Shown here: in pieces, positions 17,250 to 26,599 of the stretch
Layout of the letters: every line of letters begins with the position of its first letter
How positions within the stretch are numbered: position 1 is the stretch's first letter
Assembly: GCF_002837145.1 (NCBI RefSeq)
Contig: NZ_NWMV01000009.1
Span: 29,364-93,363, forward strand
Reading direction: 5' to 3'
From: Macromonas nakdongensis
GTDB lineage: Bacteria > Pseudomonadota > Gammaproteobacteria > Burkholderiales > Burkholderiaceae_C
DNA: 64,000 nucleotides
Position numbers and translations under genes: made by a program
The notes under the pieces: model-generated
What the model was told of the DNA's origin: nothing
The model's database searches: none
What the model saw: the letters and a program-made list of their open reading frames with translations, nothing else

Positions 17250-17969
17250 TCAGTGCTCGCGCAAACGGGCCCGCAAACGCGCGATCGACTGGCTGTGCAA
17301 CTGGCTCACGCGCGACTCGGTCACGCCCAGCACCGCCGCAATTTCCTTCAGGTTCATGTCGTGCTCGTAGTACATGCTCATCACGTACTGCTCGCGCTCG
17401 GGCAGCTTGTTGATCGCCTCGATCAGCGCGCTGCGCATGCGGTGGTCGCCCAACAGGGCTTGCGGGTCCGACTGCGCATCGGCCGGCAGGTAGCGGTCGA
17501 GGAAATTGTCCTCCTCGTCGCCCTTGGCCGACAGGTCTTCCAGATACACCAGCTGGGTGCCGCGCACCCGCGCCAGGGTTTCCTGGTAATCGGCCAGGCT
17601 CATGCCCAGTTCGTCGGCGATTTCCGACTCCTTGGGGCTGCGCGACAGGCGCTGCTCCAGCCGCTGCACCGCGTGTTCGATGTCTTTCTGCAGCTTGCGC
17701 GAGCCGCGCGACATCCAGTCGCCATCGCGCAGCTCGTCGAGCATGGCGCCGCGGATGCGCTGGCTGGCGAAGGTCTCGAACTGCACGCCCTGTGAGGGCT
17801 CGAAGCGGGCCAAGGCCTCGGTCAGGCCGATCATGCCAACCTGGATCAGGTCGTCCACCTCGACGCTGGCGGGCAGCTTGGCGATCATGTGGTGCGCCAG
17901 GCGGTGCACCAGCGGGCTGTATTGACGGAGTTGGGCGTCCCGGTCAAGCGTGCCTTTGGCGGTGTACAT
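17250..17969 (-). CDS. fliA: Flagellar sigma factor FliA (sigma-28)
   Basis: Directs RNA polymerase to late flagellar, motility and chemotaxis genes. The start at 17969 (MYTAKGTLDRDAQLRQYSPL) gives 239 residues, the usual size, with GGAG six bases upstream. ATGs at 18029 and 18026 would add 20 atypical residues. Region 2 (DDLIQVGMIGLTEALARFEP) and region 4 helix-turn-helix (NLKEIAAVLGVTESRVSQLH) are intact. Its start overlaps the 3' end of the flhG-like gene by 26 bases, suggesting co-transcription from the flhF series. Held in check by FlgM, encoded on the other strand next to it. Confidence 0.95.
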   Translation of the reverse strand: MYTAKGTLDRDAQLRQYSPLVHRLAHHMIAKLPASVEVDDLIQVGMIGLTEALARFEPSQGVQFETFASQRIRGAMLDELRDGDWMSRGSRKLQKDIEHAVQRLEQRLSRSPKESEIADELGMSLADYQETLARVRGTQLVYLEDLSAKGDEEDNFLDRYLPADAQSDPQALLGDHRMRSALIEAINKLPEREQYVMSMYYEHDMNLKEIAAVLGVTESRVSQLHSQSIARLRARLREH

Positions 17970-18672
17970 CTGGAACTCCGATGGTCTGATCGGCTGGGGT
18001 CGGGCAACGCGGGGCGCAGGTGTCATCATGGGCTCGGGTCTCGAATTCGTCGATCATCAGTGCGCTGTCGAGCAGTTTGAGCCAGCCCGATTCGGCCAGC
18101 CGACTGCCCAGGCTCCCGTGCCTGCTGGGATGATACCCCAGCGGCCAGACCGCGGGAACCCAGCCCAGGCGGCGTTCGCAGGTGTCGCGCAAAGCCTCGC
18201 GCACCTGCGCCAACCGGGCCGTGCCCTGCGGTTCGATGGCCATGTCCAGCAGCAGCACGATGGCCTGCAGGGCCGCAGCCTGCTGCAGCACCTTGACCGC
18301 GTTGTAGGCGCCCACCAGGGCGCTGGGCGCCTCGGTCAGCGCCACCAAGGGGCGCGCCTGGCTGTCGGCCAGCAGGGTGCTCAGGGCCGCCAGCGGGGCG
18401 TGCCACAGCACCACGCTGCCCGGCGGCACCCCCTCCAGCCAGCGCCGCAGCACGGCCCGGTGACCGGCACGGGCGTCGGCCACCGCCAGGCCGTGGGCAC
18501 CTTCAAGCACCACCACCGGCAGTTCCAGCGCCTGGAAGCCCTGCTCCAGCCGCCACAGCAGTTCGAGCGATCGCTCGTCGTCGGCGCTGGCCACCACCGG
18601 CAGCACCCGGATCGGTGGCCGCAGCTCCAGGGCCTGCAGGCCGTGGGCCTGATCGCAGACGGTCTCAAGCAT
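17944..18672 (-). CDS. FlhG/MinD-like protein lacking the ATP-binding P-loop
   Basis: The gene between flhF and fliA is where flhG (fleN), the MinD-type ATPase limiting flagellar number, normally lies. ATG at 18672 overlaps the flhF stop by eight bases and gives 242 residues. The region PLVALTEAPSALVGAYNAVK followed by AIVLLLDMA resembles the MinD/FlhG segment after the switch region. However, no KGGVGKT-type Walker A is visible; the nearest stretch is VVLEGAHGLAVAD. It is therefore probably a non-ATP-binding FlhG derivative or a distant analogue. Frame is intact and codon use is like its neighbours, so it does not look like a dead gene. Confidence 0.65.
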   Translation of the reverse strand: MLETVCDQAHGLQALELRPPIRVLPVVASADDERSLELLWRLEQGFQALELPVVVLEGAHGLAVADARAGHRAVLRRWLEGVPPGSVVLWHAPLAALSTLLADSQARPLVALTEAPSALVGAYNAVKVLQQAAALQAIVLLLDMAIEPQGTARLAQVREALRDTCERRLGWVPAVWPLGYHPSRHGSLGSRLAESGWLKLLDSALMIDEFETRAHDDTCAPRCPTPADQTIGVPDVHRQRHA

Positions 18673-20170
18673 GCCAGGCATCCAGTTGCACGCCGGGCTG
18701 CACCGGGTCGGTGAAGAACAGCGCCAGCTCGCTGGCCTGCGGGTCCTGGGCGGATTTGCCACTGCTGCCCATGCTCATGCGCACCAGGGCCGCCGCGTCG
18801 GGACGCTGCCAGTCTTCGGGCACGCGCTGGCCGGTGCACAGGCCGCGCAGCACGACTTGGTGGCGGATCAGCGCGTCCACCGCCGGGCCCAGCTTGGCGG
18901 CCTCGTCCACCTTGGACAGGACGACGCCGTGCAAGCCGCTGTCCTTGTACGCGCCGAACACCTCGTCCAGGGTGTCGCCGTGGGCACCGGCGTTGAGCAC
19001 CAGCAGCTTCTTGATGCTCGGGCTGGCCAGCAGCTCCATCATTTCCTGGATGCGCGGGTCCTTTTGGCCGAGGCCGGCGGTGTCGATGATGACCATGCGC
19101 TTGTTCGCCAGCAGCTCCAGCAGGTCCTGCAGGGCGGCGCGGTCGTGGGCCAGGTGGGCCACCACGCCGAGCATGCGGCCGTAGGTGCGCAGCTGTTCGT
19201 AACCGGCCACGCGGTAGGTGTCCAGCGTGATCAGGCCGACGCTGTTGGCGCCGTAGGCCTTGACGCACTGGGCGGCGAGCTTGGCGGCGGTGGTGGTTTT
19301 GCCCACACCGGTCGAGCCGATCAGGGCGAACACGCCGCCTTCGTCGCACAGGGCGCCGGCGTCGCGGGTGGTTTTCAGGTTGCGGGCCAGCACCTCCTGC
19401 ACCCAGCGGAACGCATCGGCGGCGCCGTACTGCTCGGGCAGGCGCTCCATCACGGCGCGCGCCACGGTGGGCGAATAGCCGGAACGGATGAGCTTGAGCA
19501 TCAGGTTGGACTGGATCGGGTCCTGCTTGGCCTGCCCCAGCCAGGCCAGGGTGTTGAAGCGCTCTTCCATCAGCGCCTTGAGGCCGTTGATCTGTTCGGC
19601 CAGGCGGGCGCCAGCCGGGGTTTCGGGCACCGCGGCGCCCTTGGCTTTGGACGCCGCCGGGGCGGCCGTGGGGCGGCCGAAGGGCAGGCTCATCGCGTCA
19701 TCCGGCGCTGCCGCCGGGGCATTGCGGGGAGAGGCCACCGGGCGGGTTGGCGCCGCACTGGCCACGGGGCGTGCCGCCGGCTTGCACGCCACCGCCTCGG
19801 TGCCCTGCAAGGCCTCGCGGCGCTTGCGCAGCATGCGTTCGCGCACATAGTCCTGGAACGACAGGGTGCTCATGGCCAGGGTTTCGGTGTCCTGCGCCAC
19901 GCTGCTACCGGCCGACACCGGGGGCAGTTGTTGGGCGGCACGTTGCTGCAGGCTCATGCCAGCGGGGCGTTCGGCGCGCGGGCCAGCCACCGGAGCCGTC
20001 GGCGGCTGGTGCGTCGTCAGGGTCGCCAGGTGCTCCTCGGCGGTGGCGACCACCTCGAAGCCCTGCTCGGTCGAGCGGCTCGACAAAATCACCGCGCTGT
20101 CGCCGAAGGCGGCTTTGGCCTGGGCCATGGCTTCGCGCGAATTGGAGGCAATAAAGCGTTGGGCGTTCAT
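18665..20170 (-). CDS. flhF: Flagellar SRP-type GTPase FlhF
   Basis: SRP54-family GTPase that places the flagellum at the pole and recruits early components. It has 501 residues. The N-terminal B domain (MNAQRFIASNSREAMAQAKA) is followed by a long Pro/Ala linker to about residue 185. The NG domain comes next: G1 GSTGVGKTTTAAKLA at about residue 284, TLDTYRVAGYEQL, G3 DTAGLGQKD and G4 LSKVDEAAKLG. The start overlaps the flhA stop (ATGA), so they are coupled. It precedes the flhG-like gene and fliA. Confidence 0.95.
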   Translation of the reverse strand: MNAQRFIASNSREAMAQAKAAFGDSAVILSSRSTEQGFEVVATAEEHLATLTTHQPPTAPVAGPRAERPAGMSLQQRAAQQLPPVSAGSSVAQDTETLAMSTLSFQDYVRERMLRKRREALQGTEAVACKPAARPVASAAPTRPVASPRNAPAAAPDDAMSLPFGRPTAAPAASKAKGAAVPETPAGARLAEQINGLKALMEERFNTLAWLGQAKQDPIQSNLMLKLIRSGYSPTVARAVMERLPEQYGAADAFRWVQEVLARNLKTTRDAGALCDEGGVFALIGSTGVGKTTTAAKLAAQCVKAYGANSVGLITLDTYRVAGYEQLRTYGRMLGVVAHLAHDRAALQDLLELLANKRMVIIDTAGLGQKDPRIQEMMELLASPSIKKLLVLNAGAHGDTLDEVFGAYKDSGLHGVVLSKVDEAAKLGPAVDALIRHQVVLRGLCTGQRVPEDWQRPDAAALVRMSMGSSGKSAQDPQASELALFFTDPVQPGVQLDAWHA

Positions 20171-22269
20171 GCGGGTTCTCCCAGGATCGGGCCGATCCGG
20201 ATCAGGTGGGTCTCAGGAATTTCGCTGTGCGCCAGCACTTGCAGGCGCGGGGCGGCACGGCGCAGCAGGCGCGCCATGGCGGAACGGATGGCGTCGGGCA
20301 CCAGCAGGCAGGCGGGCACACCGGTTTCTTCTTGGCGGTTGGCCACTTTGGCGGCCGATTGGGTCAGCATGTCGGCCACGCCGGGGTCCAGGGCGGCCAT
20401 GCCCTGGCCGCTCAGGGCCTGGGTCAGCAGCCGCTCCAGGCCGGGTTCGATGGCAATGACTTCCAGCTCGTTCACAGGGCCGTAGATCTGTTGCACGATG
20501 GCCGGGGCCAGGGCCTGGCGCACGCGCCGGGCCAGCTCGGCCGGGTCCTGCGCCTGGCCCGCGTGTTCGGCCAAGGCTTCGACGATGGTGCGGATGTCGC
20601 GGATGTTCACGTTCTCTTCCAGCAGCAGCTGGAGGACTTTCTGGAACACGCCGATCGACACCATTGCAGGAACCACTTCTTCGATGAGTTTGGGGGCCAA
20701 CTTCGCCACGTGCGCCACCAGCTCCTGGGTCTCGGTGCGGCTCAGCAACTTGGCGGCGTGGACTTGCATCAAGTGTGACAAATGCGTGGCCAGCACGGTC
20801 TCCGAATCAACCACGGTGTAACCCGCCATTTGTGCGTTTTCCTTCTGGCGCTCGTCGATCCAGTGCGCCGGCAGGCCAAAGGCCGGGTCGGTGGTGGCGG
20901 TGCCGATCAGCGGCGTCTTGATGTGCCCCGGATTGATCGCCAGGTGCTGGCCGGGGAAGCACTCGCCCTCGCCCACCACCACCCCACGCAGGGTGATGCG
21001 GTAGGCGCTGGGGCGCAGCTCCAGGTTGTCGCGCACGTGCACCGCCGGCGGCAGGAAGCCCACCTCCTGCGCGAACTTCTTGCGCACGCCCTTGATGCGG
21101 GTCAGCAGGTCGCCCTGGCGGCTCTTGTCCACCAGGGGAATGAGACGGTAGCCCAGCTCCAGCCCGAGCAGGTCCACCGGCTGCAGGTCGTCCCAGGTGG
21201 CTTCGGCATCGGCCGCCGGCGCGGCCGCGGCCGCGGCCGCTTGTTGCGCCTGGACGTCCACGGCCGCGGGCTTGGCCTGCTCCCGCGCCAGCCAGTAGGC
21301 CACACCGCCGATGGCAAAGGCAAAGGTCAGGAACACCACGTGCGGCATGCCCGGCACCACGCCCAGCAGGAACAGCACCGTGGCCGTCACCGCCAGCACC
21401 CGCGGCGACATGAACATCTGCGACACGATCTGCTGGCCCAGTTCCTCGTCTTTGCCCACGCGCGACACCACCATGGCCGCGGCCACGGAAATCAGCAGGC
21501 CCGGGATCTGCGCCACCAGCGCATCGCCCACCGCCAGCACGATGTAGTGGTCCGCCGCCTGGCCGGCCGACAGGCCGTGCTGCAGCACGCCAATGGCAAA
21601 ACCCCCGACGATGTTGATCAGCAGGATCAGGATGCCGGCGATGGCGTCGCCGCGCACGAACTTGGACGCGCCGTCCATGTTGCCGAAAAAGTCGGCCTCC
21701 TCGCCCACCTCGGAGCGGCGCTTCTTCGCCTCCTGCTGGTCGATCAGGCCAGCGTTCAGGTCGGCGTCGATCGCCATCTGCTTGCCCGGCATGGCGTCCA
21801 GAGTGAAGCGAGCACCCACTTCGGCGATACGCTCGGCACCCTTGGTGATCACCACGAAGTTGATCACCACCAGGATGACGAAGACGATCAGACCGACGGC
21901 GAAGTTACCGCCCACCAGGAAGGTGCCGAAAGCCTCGATCACCGCACCGGCGGCGCCCGGGCCGGTGTGGCCCTCCATCAGCACCACCCGGGTCGAGGCG
22001 ACGTTGAGCGACAGGCGCAGCAAGGTGGTCAGCAGCAGCACCACCGGAAAGGCCAGGAAGTCCAGCGCCCGCTTCATGTAGGCGGCCACCATCATCACCG
22101 TCAGCGACAGCGCAATGTTGAGCGTGAAAAAGGTGTCGAGCAACCAGGCCGGCAGCGGCAGCACCATCATCGACAGCACCAGCATCACCAGGATGGGCGC
22201 AGCCAGCGCCGAACCGTGGCCACGGCCCTGGCCCAGCCAGTGCTGCATCTTTTGGAGGGAGGCGTTCAT
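20167..22269 (-). CDS. flhA: Flagellar export gate protein FlhA
   Basis: Largest component of the flagellar type III export gate, 700 residues. The N-terminal half has about eight membrane segments and the conserved loop AIDADLNAGLIDQQEAKKRR. A linker around residues 335-355 includes an alanine run encoded by repeated GGCCGC. The cytoplasmic domain (about 360-700) docks export substrates and chaperones. Lies 24 bases after flhB in the leftward series. Confidence 0.96.
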   Translation of the reverse strand: MNASLQKMQHWLGQGRGHGSALAAPILVMLVLSMMVLPLPAWLLDTFFTLNIALSLTVMMVAAYMKRALDFLAFPVVLLLTTLLRLSLNVASTRVVLMEGHTGPGAAGAVIEAFGTFLVGGNFAVGLIVFVILVVINFVVITKGAERIAEVGARFTLDAMPGKQMAIDADLNAGLIDQQEAKKRRSEVGEEADFFGNMDGASKFVRGDAIAGILILLINIVGGFAIGVLQHGLSAGQAADHYIVLAVGDALVAQIPGLLISVAAAMVVSRVGKDEELGQQIVSQMFMSPRVLAVTATVLFLLGVVPGMPHVVFLTFAFAIGGVAYWLAREQAKPAAVDVQAQQAAAAAAAPAADAEATWDDLQPVDLLGLELGYRLIPLVDKSRQGDLLTRIKGVRKKFAQEVGFLPPAVHVRDNLELRPSAYRITLRGVVVGEGECFPGQHLAINPGHIKTPLIGTATTDPAFGLPAHWIDERQKENAQMAGYTVVDSETVLATHLSHLMQVHAAKLLSRTETQELVAHVAKLAPKLIEEVVPAMVSIGVFQKVLQLLLEENVNIRDIRTIVEALAEHAGQAQDPAELARRVRQALAPAIVQQIYGPVNELEVIAIEPGLERLLTQALSGQGMAALDPGVADMLTQSAAKVANRQEETGVPACLLVPDAIRSAMARLLRRAAPRLQVLAHSEIPETHLIRIGPILGEPA

Positions 22270-22292
22270 GCTTCAGGACTCCGGGAGCGTCT

Positions 22293-23444
22293 TCAATGGG
22301 CGGCGGCGGTGCGGCCGTGGTGCGGGTCCAGCTCCACCGGCACCTCGGGCTGTGGCACGGTGGTGGGCATCGGGCCCTGGCCACGCAGTGCGGCCTTCAG
22401 GCGGTACACATAGGCCAACACCTGGGCCACGGCCGTGAACAGCGCGGCCGGCACCTGCTGGTCGATCTCGGTGTGGGCGTACAGGGCACGCGCCAGCATC
22501 GGCGACTCCAGCACCGGCACCTGGTGGTCCTTGGCCATGTCGCGGATGCGCAGCGCGATCAGGTCCGCCCCCTTGGCGATGACGTGCGGCGCCACCATGG
22601 TCTTGTCGTCGTACTTCAGCGCCACGGCGTAGTGGGTCGGGTTCATCACCACCAGATCGGCCGACGGCACGCGGCTGACGCTGTTGCCCTGGGCGATCTC
22701 GCGCTGGCGCTGGCGCAGCTTGCCCTTGAGCTGCGGGTTGCCCTCGGACTCCTTGTGCTCGTCCTTCACTTCCTTGAGCGACATTTTGAGCTTGTTGGCG
22801 TGCAGGTAGCGCTGCAGCGGCACGTCGATGGCGGCGATCAGGAACACCACCGCCAGCAAGGTCCCCACCCCGGTGGTGAACCATTCGCCCAACTGGCTCA
22901 TGGAGCTTTCCAGGGGGCGCATCAGCAACGTGCCGAACTCCGCCAGGTGACTGCGGACAAACATCGCCGCCACCACCGCCAGCAACACCGTGATCGCGGT
23001 CAGCTTGAGCACTTCGAAGAACTGCTGCTTCGAGAACAGCCGGCCAAAACCGCTGAGCAGGCCGATCTTGGAAAAGTCCGGCATCAGCGGCTTGACGCTG
23101 TAGGCGAAGGAGCCCGAAGCCACCATCGCGGCGGTGGCGACGGCGGCCACACCCAGGCCCAGGGGCAGGAAGAACATCAGCGCCTCGCCCACGGCCAACA
23201 CCATGTACTCCAGGGCCGCCTCGGGATGGCGCACCGTATCGGCGTTGAAGGACAAGCCCAGGCGCATGGCCTGGCGCAGGCGTTCGTAGCCCCAGGGCAC
23301 CAGCACCGACAGCGCCACCAAACCGCCCCCCAGCACCGCCAGGTGCGTCAGGTCGCGCGAGCGCGGCACCTGCCCATCCTCGCGCGCCTTCTTCAGGCGC
23401 TGCGGCGTGGCCGGCAGGTTTTTGTCTTGGGTGGAGGAGCTCAT
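22293..23444 (-). CDS. flhB: Flagellar export switch protein FlhB
   Basis: Membrane protein that switches export from rod/hook to filament substrates. It has 383 residues, with a charged N-terminus (TPQRLKKAREDGQVPRSRDL), four membrane segments and a cytoplasmic C-terminal domain. The autocleavage motif NPTH is present at about residues 267-270 (VVMNPTHYAVALKYDD). The C-terminal tail is proline-rich and ends in several histidines and alanines. First of the flhB-flhA-flhF series, 94 bases downstream of cheZ. Confidence 0.96.
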   Translation of the reverse strand: MSSSTQDKNLPATPQRLKKAREDGQVPRSRDLTHLAVLGGGLVALSVLVPWGYERLRQAMRLGLSFNADTVRHPEAALEYMVLAVGEALMFFLPLGLGVAAVATAAMVASGSFAYSVKPLMPDFSKIGLLSGFGRLFSKQQFFEVLKLTAITVLLAVVAAMFVRSHLAEFGTLLMRPLESSMSQLGEWFTTGVGTLLAVVFLIAAIDVPLQRYLHANKLKMSLKEVKDEHKESEGNPQLKGKLRQRQREIAQGNSVSRVPSADLVVMNPTHYAVALKYDDKTMVAPHVIAKGADLIALRIRDMAKDHQVPVLESPMLARALYAHTEIDQQVPAALFTAVAQVLAYVYRLKAALRGQGPMPTTVPQPEVPVELDPHHGRTAAAH

Positions 23445-23538
23445 GGCGGTGCAACGAATCGTTCACCGCATTGTCTGGCGCAAGCCAGATTTCTAAAGCG
23501 CGATCAAGCCGGGAAAACCGGCCAATTCACCCCCGGAC

Positions 23539-24171
23539 TCAGAAGCCGAGGCTGGACAGCAGGTCATCCACCTGCGCCTGGCTGGTGACCACGTCGGTGC
23601 GGCCTTCGGCATTGACCACCGGGCCGGACAAGGCCTCCCTGGACGCCGGCGTGCCACCGGTCCGGGCCTCACCGTCCAGGGCGTGCGGCGCGGCCTGCAG
23701 CAAAAGCTGCAACAACTGCTCTTCAATGGTCGCGGCCAGCGACACCACCTTCTTGATCACCTGGCCGGTCAGGTCGTGGAAGTCCTGGGCCATCATGATC
23801 TCGGTCAGGTGCTGGTCGGTGCGTTGCGCCCCGCGCTGGATCTGGTCCGACCACTCCATCAACTCGGGCATGGCCCATTTCAGGCCAGGCACCCCGCCGA
23901 TGGTGTCGAGCAGGCGGGTGCTGCGTTCGATCACACCGTCCTGCTCGGCCTTGGCTTCGTCCACCCGGTTCAGCACCTTCTCGGCGGCCTCGCCAGTCAG
24001 GCGGGCGATGTACTCCAGACGGCTGCGCGCGTCCGGGAGTTCGTCCACCGCGCCCTTGAGCACCGGGGTGTAGCCCAACTCGTTCAGGGCATCGTGCAAC
24101 TGGCGGGTGATGGCCCCCAGGCGCTGAAACATTTCGGCGGTCTGGTCCCCGGGCTGCGGGTTGTGGCTCAT
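23539..24171 (-). CDS. cheZ: CheY-P phosphatase CheZ
   Basis: Removes phosphate from CheY-P to end the motor signal. The ATG at 24171 (MSHNPQPGDQTAEMFQRLGA) has GGAGG six bases upstream and gives 210 residues. A longer frame to 24273 is only cheY read-through. The active-site motif DFHDLTGQVIKKV carries the catalytic aspartate and glutamine. The C-terminal CheY-binding peptide VDDLLSSLGF matches E. coli. Follows cheY by 13 bases. A weak hairpin (GCCGG/CCGGC) lies about 25 bases after the stop. Confidence 0.95.
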   Translation of the reverse strand: MSHNPQPGDQTAEMFQRLGAITRQLHDALNELGYTPVLKGAVDELPDARSRLEYIARLTGEAAEKVLNRVDEAKAEQDGVIERSTRLLDTIGGVPGLKWAMPELMEWSDQIQRGAQRTDQHLTEIMMAQDFHDLTGQVIKKVVSLAATIEEQLLQLLLQAAPHALDGEARTGGTPASREALSGPVVNAEGRTDVVTSQAQVDDLLSSLGF

Positions 24172-24184
24172 GCGCGGCCTCCTG

Positions 24185-24568
24185 TTACCAGCCCATCTTT
24201 TTGAAGATGTTGGCCAATTTTTCTTCCAGCGTGGCCTTGGTGAACGGCTTGACGATGTAGCCGGCCGCCCCACCCTGGGCCGCCGCGATGATGTCCTCCT
24301 TGCGCGCTTCGGCCGTCACCATCAGCACCGGGATGTGCTTGAGCTTGTCGTCGGACTTGATCTGGGTGAGCAGTTCGAAACCGTTCATGTTTGGCATGTT
24401 GATGTCGCTGACCACGAAATCGAACTTGCCGTTGCGCAGCTTGTGCAGCGCGGCCACGCCGTCCTCGGCCTCGTCGGCATCGGCGTGCCCGATTTCCTTG
24501 AGCAGGTTGCGCACGATGCGCCGCATCGTGGAAAAGTCGTCAACAATCAAAAAGCGCAATTCGGGCAT
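24185..24568 (-). CDS. cheY: Chemotaxis response regulator CheY
   Basis: Single-domain receiver of 127 residues that binds the flagellar switch when phosphorylated by CheA. Key residues are all present: acidic pair D10-D11, phospho-acceptor D55 (VVSDINMPN), T85 (LMVTAEA), Y104 and K107 (GYIVKPFT). Very close to enterobacterial CheY, including [17 protein letters not shown]. No cheA or cheW is in the window, so the rest of the pathway must be elsewhere. It lies between motB and cheZ. Confidence 0.97.
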   Translation of the reverse strand: MPELRFLIVDDFSTMRRIVRNLLKEIGHADADEAEDGVAALHKLRNGKFDFVVSDINMPNMNGFELLTQIKSDDKLKHIPVLMVTAEARKEDIIAAAQGGAAGYIVKPFTKATLEEKLANIFKKMGW

Positions 24569-24618
24569 ACATGGCTCCGTCTGGGGAGGGCTCTAAGTGT
24601 AAGGCTTGGCGTGGCGGC

Positions 24619-25695
24619 TCAACGCGGTGCAGCCGCCGGGGGCGCCGGCAGGGACAAGGCCGGCCGGGGCGGCAGGGGCACGGTGGACACCACCGCGTTC
24701 ACCGAAGTGGGGGCCAAACCGGCGGCCAAGGCGGGCGTGGGGCCGGGCGTGGGCGCCGCGGGCGCGCGGCTCAGGGGCGAACCCGGTTCCAGCACCGCTT
24801 CACCGTCCAGCCGGGTCGCGGCCTCGAACGACTGGTTCATGCGCGCCTCGGCGTCGCGGGTCATGACCAGGATGCTGATGCGCCGGTTGATCGGGTCGAA
24901 TGGCTTGTCGCCCACCAGGGGCTGGCTCGAGGCCAGGCCAACGACGCGGGCCAGCTTGCCCTCGGGCAAACCCGCCGACACCAGTTCGCGGCGCGAGGCA
25001 TTGGCCCGGTCGGCCGACAACTCCCAGTTGCTGTAGGCGCGTTCGCCGCTGCCGTAAGGCGTGGCGTCGGTGTGCCCGGACAAAGCGATGCGGTTGTCCA
25101 CGTCGGTCAGGGCGTTGCCGATTTCGCGCAGGATGTCGCGCATGTAGGGCTGGACCAGCGCACTGCCCACGTTGAACATGGCGCGGTTCTGGTCGTCCAC
25201 GATCTGGATGTTCAGACCGTCCTGCACCATCTCCAGCCGGATCTGGCTCTTGTACTCGGCCAGCTTGACGTTGGCGTTGATGACGTTGTCGATCTTCTGG
25301 CGCAGGCTGTCGATGCGTTCGCGGTCCTGGCGCATGGCCTCGGCGCGCGCCAGCTGGGCACCGATCTCGCGGGTCTTGAGCTCCACATCCCCGCTGGCGA
25401 CTTCGCCCGTCTGCTTGCTCAGGTCGTCACCGCCCCCGGGCAGGATGCTGTGGCTGGCGCCGCTGCCCGGCCCACCCATCAAGGTCACCTTCAGCGGGGC
25501 GTTGAAATAGTCCGAAATGCCCTTGCGGTCGCCTTCCGTGGTCGAACCCAGCAGCCACATCAGCAGGAAGAAGGCCATCATCGCGGTCACGAAGTCGGCG
25601 TACGCGATCTTCCAGGCGCCGCCGTGCGCCGCGTGTCCGCCCTTCTTGACACGCTTGATGATGATGGGTTGCAGCGGCTTGCCCGAGGCGCTCAT
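24619..25695 (-). CDS. motB: Flagellar motor stator protein MotB
   Basis: Stator subunit anchoring the proton channel to peptidoglycan, 358 residues. The single membrane segment at about 31-51 (AYADFVTAMMAFFLLMWLLG) carries the proton-binding aspartate D34. The OmpA-like peptidoglycan-binding domain contains IALSGHTDATPYGSGERAYS and ELSADRANASRRELV. The C-terminal tail is Pro/Ala-rich. It starts 9 bases after motA and is co-transcribed with it from the sigma-28 promoter. Confidence 0.96.
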   Translation of the reverse strand: MSASGKPLQPIIIKRVKKGGHAAHGGAWKIAYADFVTAMMAFFLLMWLLGSTTEGDRKGISDYFNAPLKVTLMGGPGSGASHSILPGGGDDLSKQTGEVASGDVELKTREIGAQLARAEAMRQDRERIDSLRQKIDNVINANVKLAEYKSQIRLEMVQDGLNIQIVDDQNRAMFNVGSALVQPYMRDILREIGNALTDVDNRIALSGHTDATPYGSGERAYSNWELSADRANASRRELVSAGLPEGKLARVVGLASSQPLVGDKPFDPINRRISILVMTRDAEARMNQSFEAATRLDGEAVLEPGSPLSRAPAAPTPGPTPALAAGLAPTSVNAVVSTVPLPPRPALSLPAPPAAAPR

Positions 25696-25704
25696 GGCAG
25701 TGCT

Positions 25705-26565
25705 TTACTTTTTCGTCTTGACGTGGGCTTCCAGCTCGGAGAAGGTGGGGCGCTCGGTGGAATAGAGCACCTTGCGCCCGAACTCGATGGCGGTCATGGG
25801 GGCGTAGCCCTGCATGCTGGCCAGCAGCGTGGTCTTGATGCACTGCAATTCCTTGGTCGCCTCTTCCACCTTCTGCTCCAGCAGACCGGCCAGGGGCTCG
25901 GCAAAGCCGTAGGCCAGGAAAATCCCCAGGAAGGTGCCCACCAGCGCCGAGCCGATCATCCCGCCCAGCACCGCCGGTGGCTGGCCCACGGACCCCATGG
26001 TGTTGACCACCCCCAGCACCGCCGCCACGATACCGAAGGCCGGCAGGGCGCCGGCCATGCGCTGCAGCGCCGCCACGGCCGCGTGTTCCTCGTGGTGGTG
26101 GGTGTCGATCTCGTTGTCCATCAGGGACTCGATCTCGTGCGCGTTCAGGTTGCCCGACACCATCATGCGCAGGTAGTCGGTCACGAACTCGACCACGTGG
26201 TGGTCGGTGCCGACCGTCGGGTATTTCTGGAACAGCGGCGAGGCCTCGGGGTTCTCCACGTCGCTCTCGATCGCCATCAGTCCTTCCTTGCGCGCCTTCT
26301 GCAGGATCTCGTACAACATGGCCAGCAACTCCATGTAGCGGTCCTTGGTGTACTGCGAGCCCTTGAAGCACTTGCCCAGACCGGCGGCGGTCTTTTTCAC
26401 CACCTTCATCTGGTTGTTGGCCAGGAAGGCCCCCATGGCGGCGCCGAAGATGGTGATCATCTCGAAGGGCAAGGCCTTGAGGATCACGCCGATGTTGCCG
26501 CCGTGGACGATGAACACCCCGAACACACAACCGAGGGCTACCACCCACCCGATGATCACAAACAT
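25705..26565 (-). CDS. motA: Flagellar motor stator protein MotA
   Basis: Proton-channel stator subunit of 286 residues with four membrane segments. The N-terminal segment starts MFVIIGWVVALGCVFGVFIV. The cytoplasmic loop has charged residues that act on FliG. The channel-lining region VLGVVNTMGSVGQPPAVLGG and the following hydrophobic helix are conserved. It begins the leftward motA-motB-cheY-cheZ series and is controlled by the sigma-28 promoter at 26600-26626. Confidence 0.96.
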   Translation of the reverse strand: MFVIIGWVVALGCVFGVFIVHGGNIGVILKALPFEMITIFGAAMGAFLANNQMKVVKKTAAGLGKCFKGSQYTKDRYMELLAMLYEILQKARKEGLMAIESDVENPEASPLFQKYPTVGTDHHVVEFVTDYLRMMVSGNLNAHEIESLMDNEIDTHHHEEHAAVAALQRMAGALPAFGIVAAVLGVVNTMGSVGQPPAVLGGMIGSALVGTFLGIFLAYGFAEPLAGLLEQKVEEATKELQCIKTTLLASMQGYAPMTAIEFGRKVLYSTERPTFSELEAHVKTKK

Positions 26566-26599
26566 AAGCGTTCTGCCCTGATGACGTTGCTAAACCATT

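Noticed and set aside
17970..18029. FliA start at the upstream ATG pair (18029/18026)
   Set aside because: The 20 extra residues are atypical for FliA, and the internal ATG at 17969 has GGAG at ideal spacing.
21222..21240. GGCCGC tandem repeats in flhA as a phase-variation switch
   Set aside because: The six-base unit changes codon number but not the reading frame, and it lies in a flexible alanine linker.
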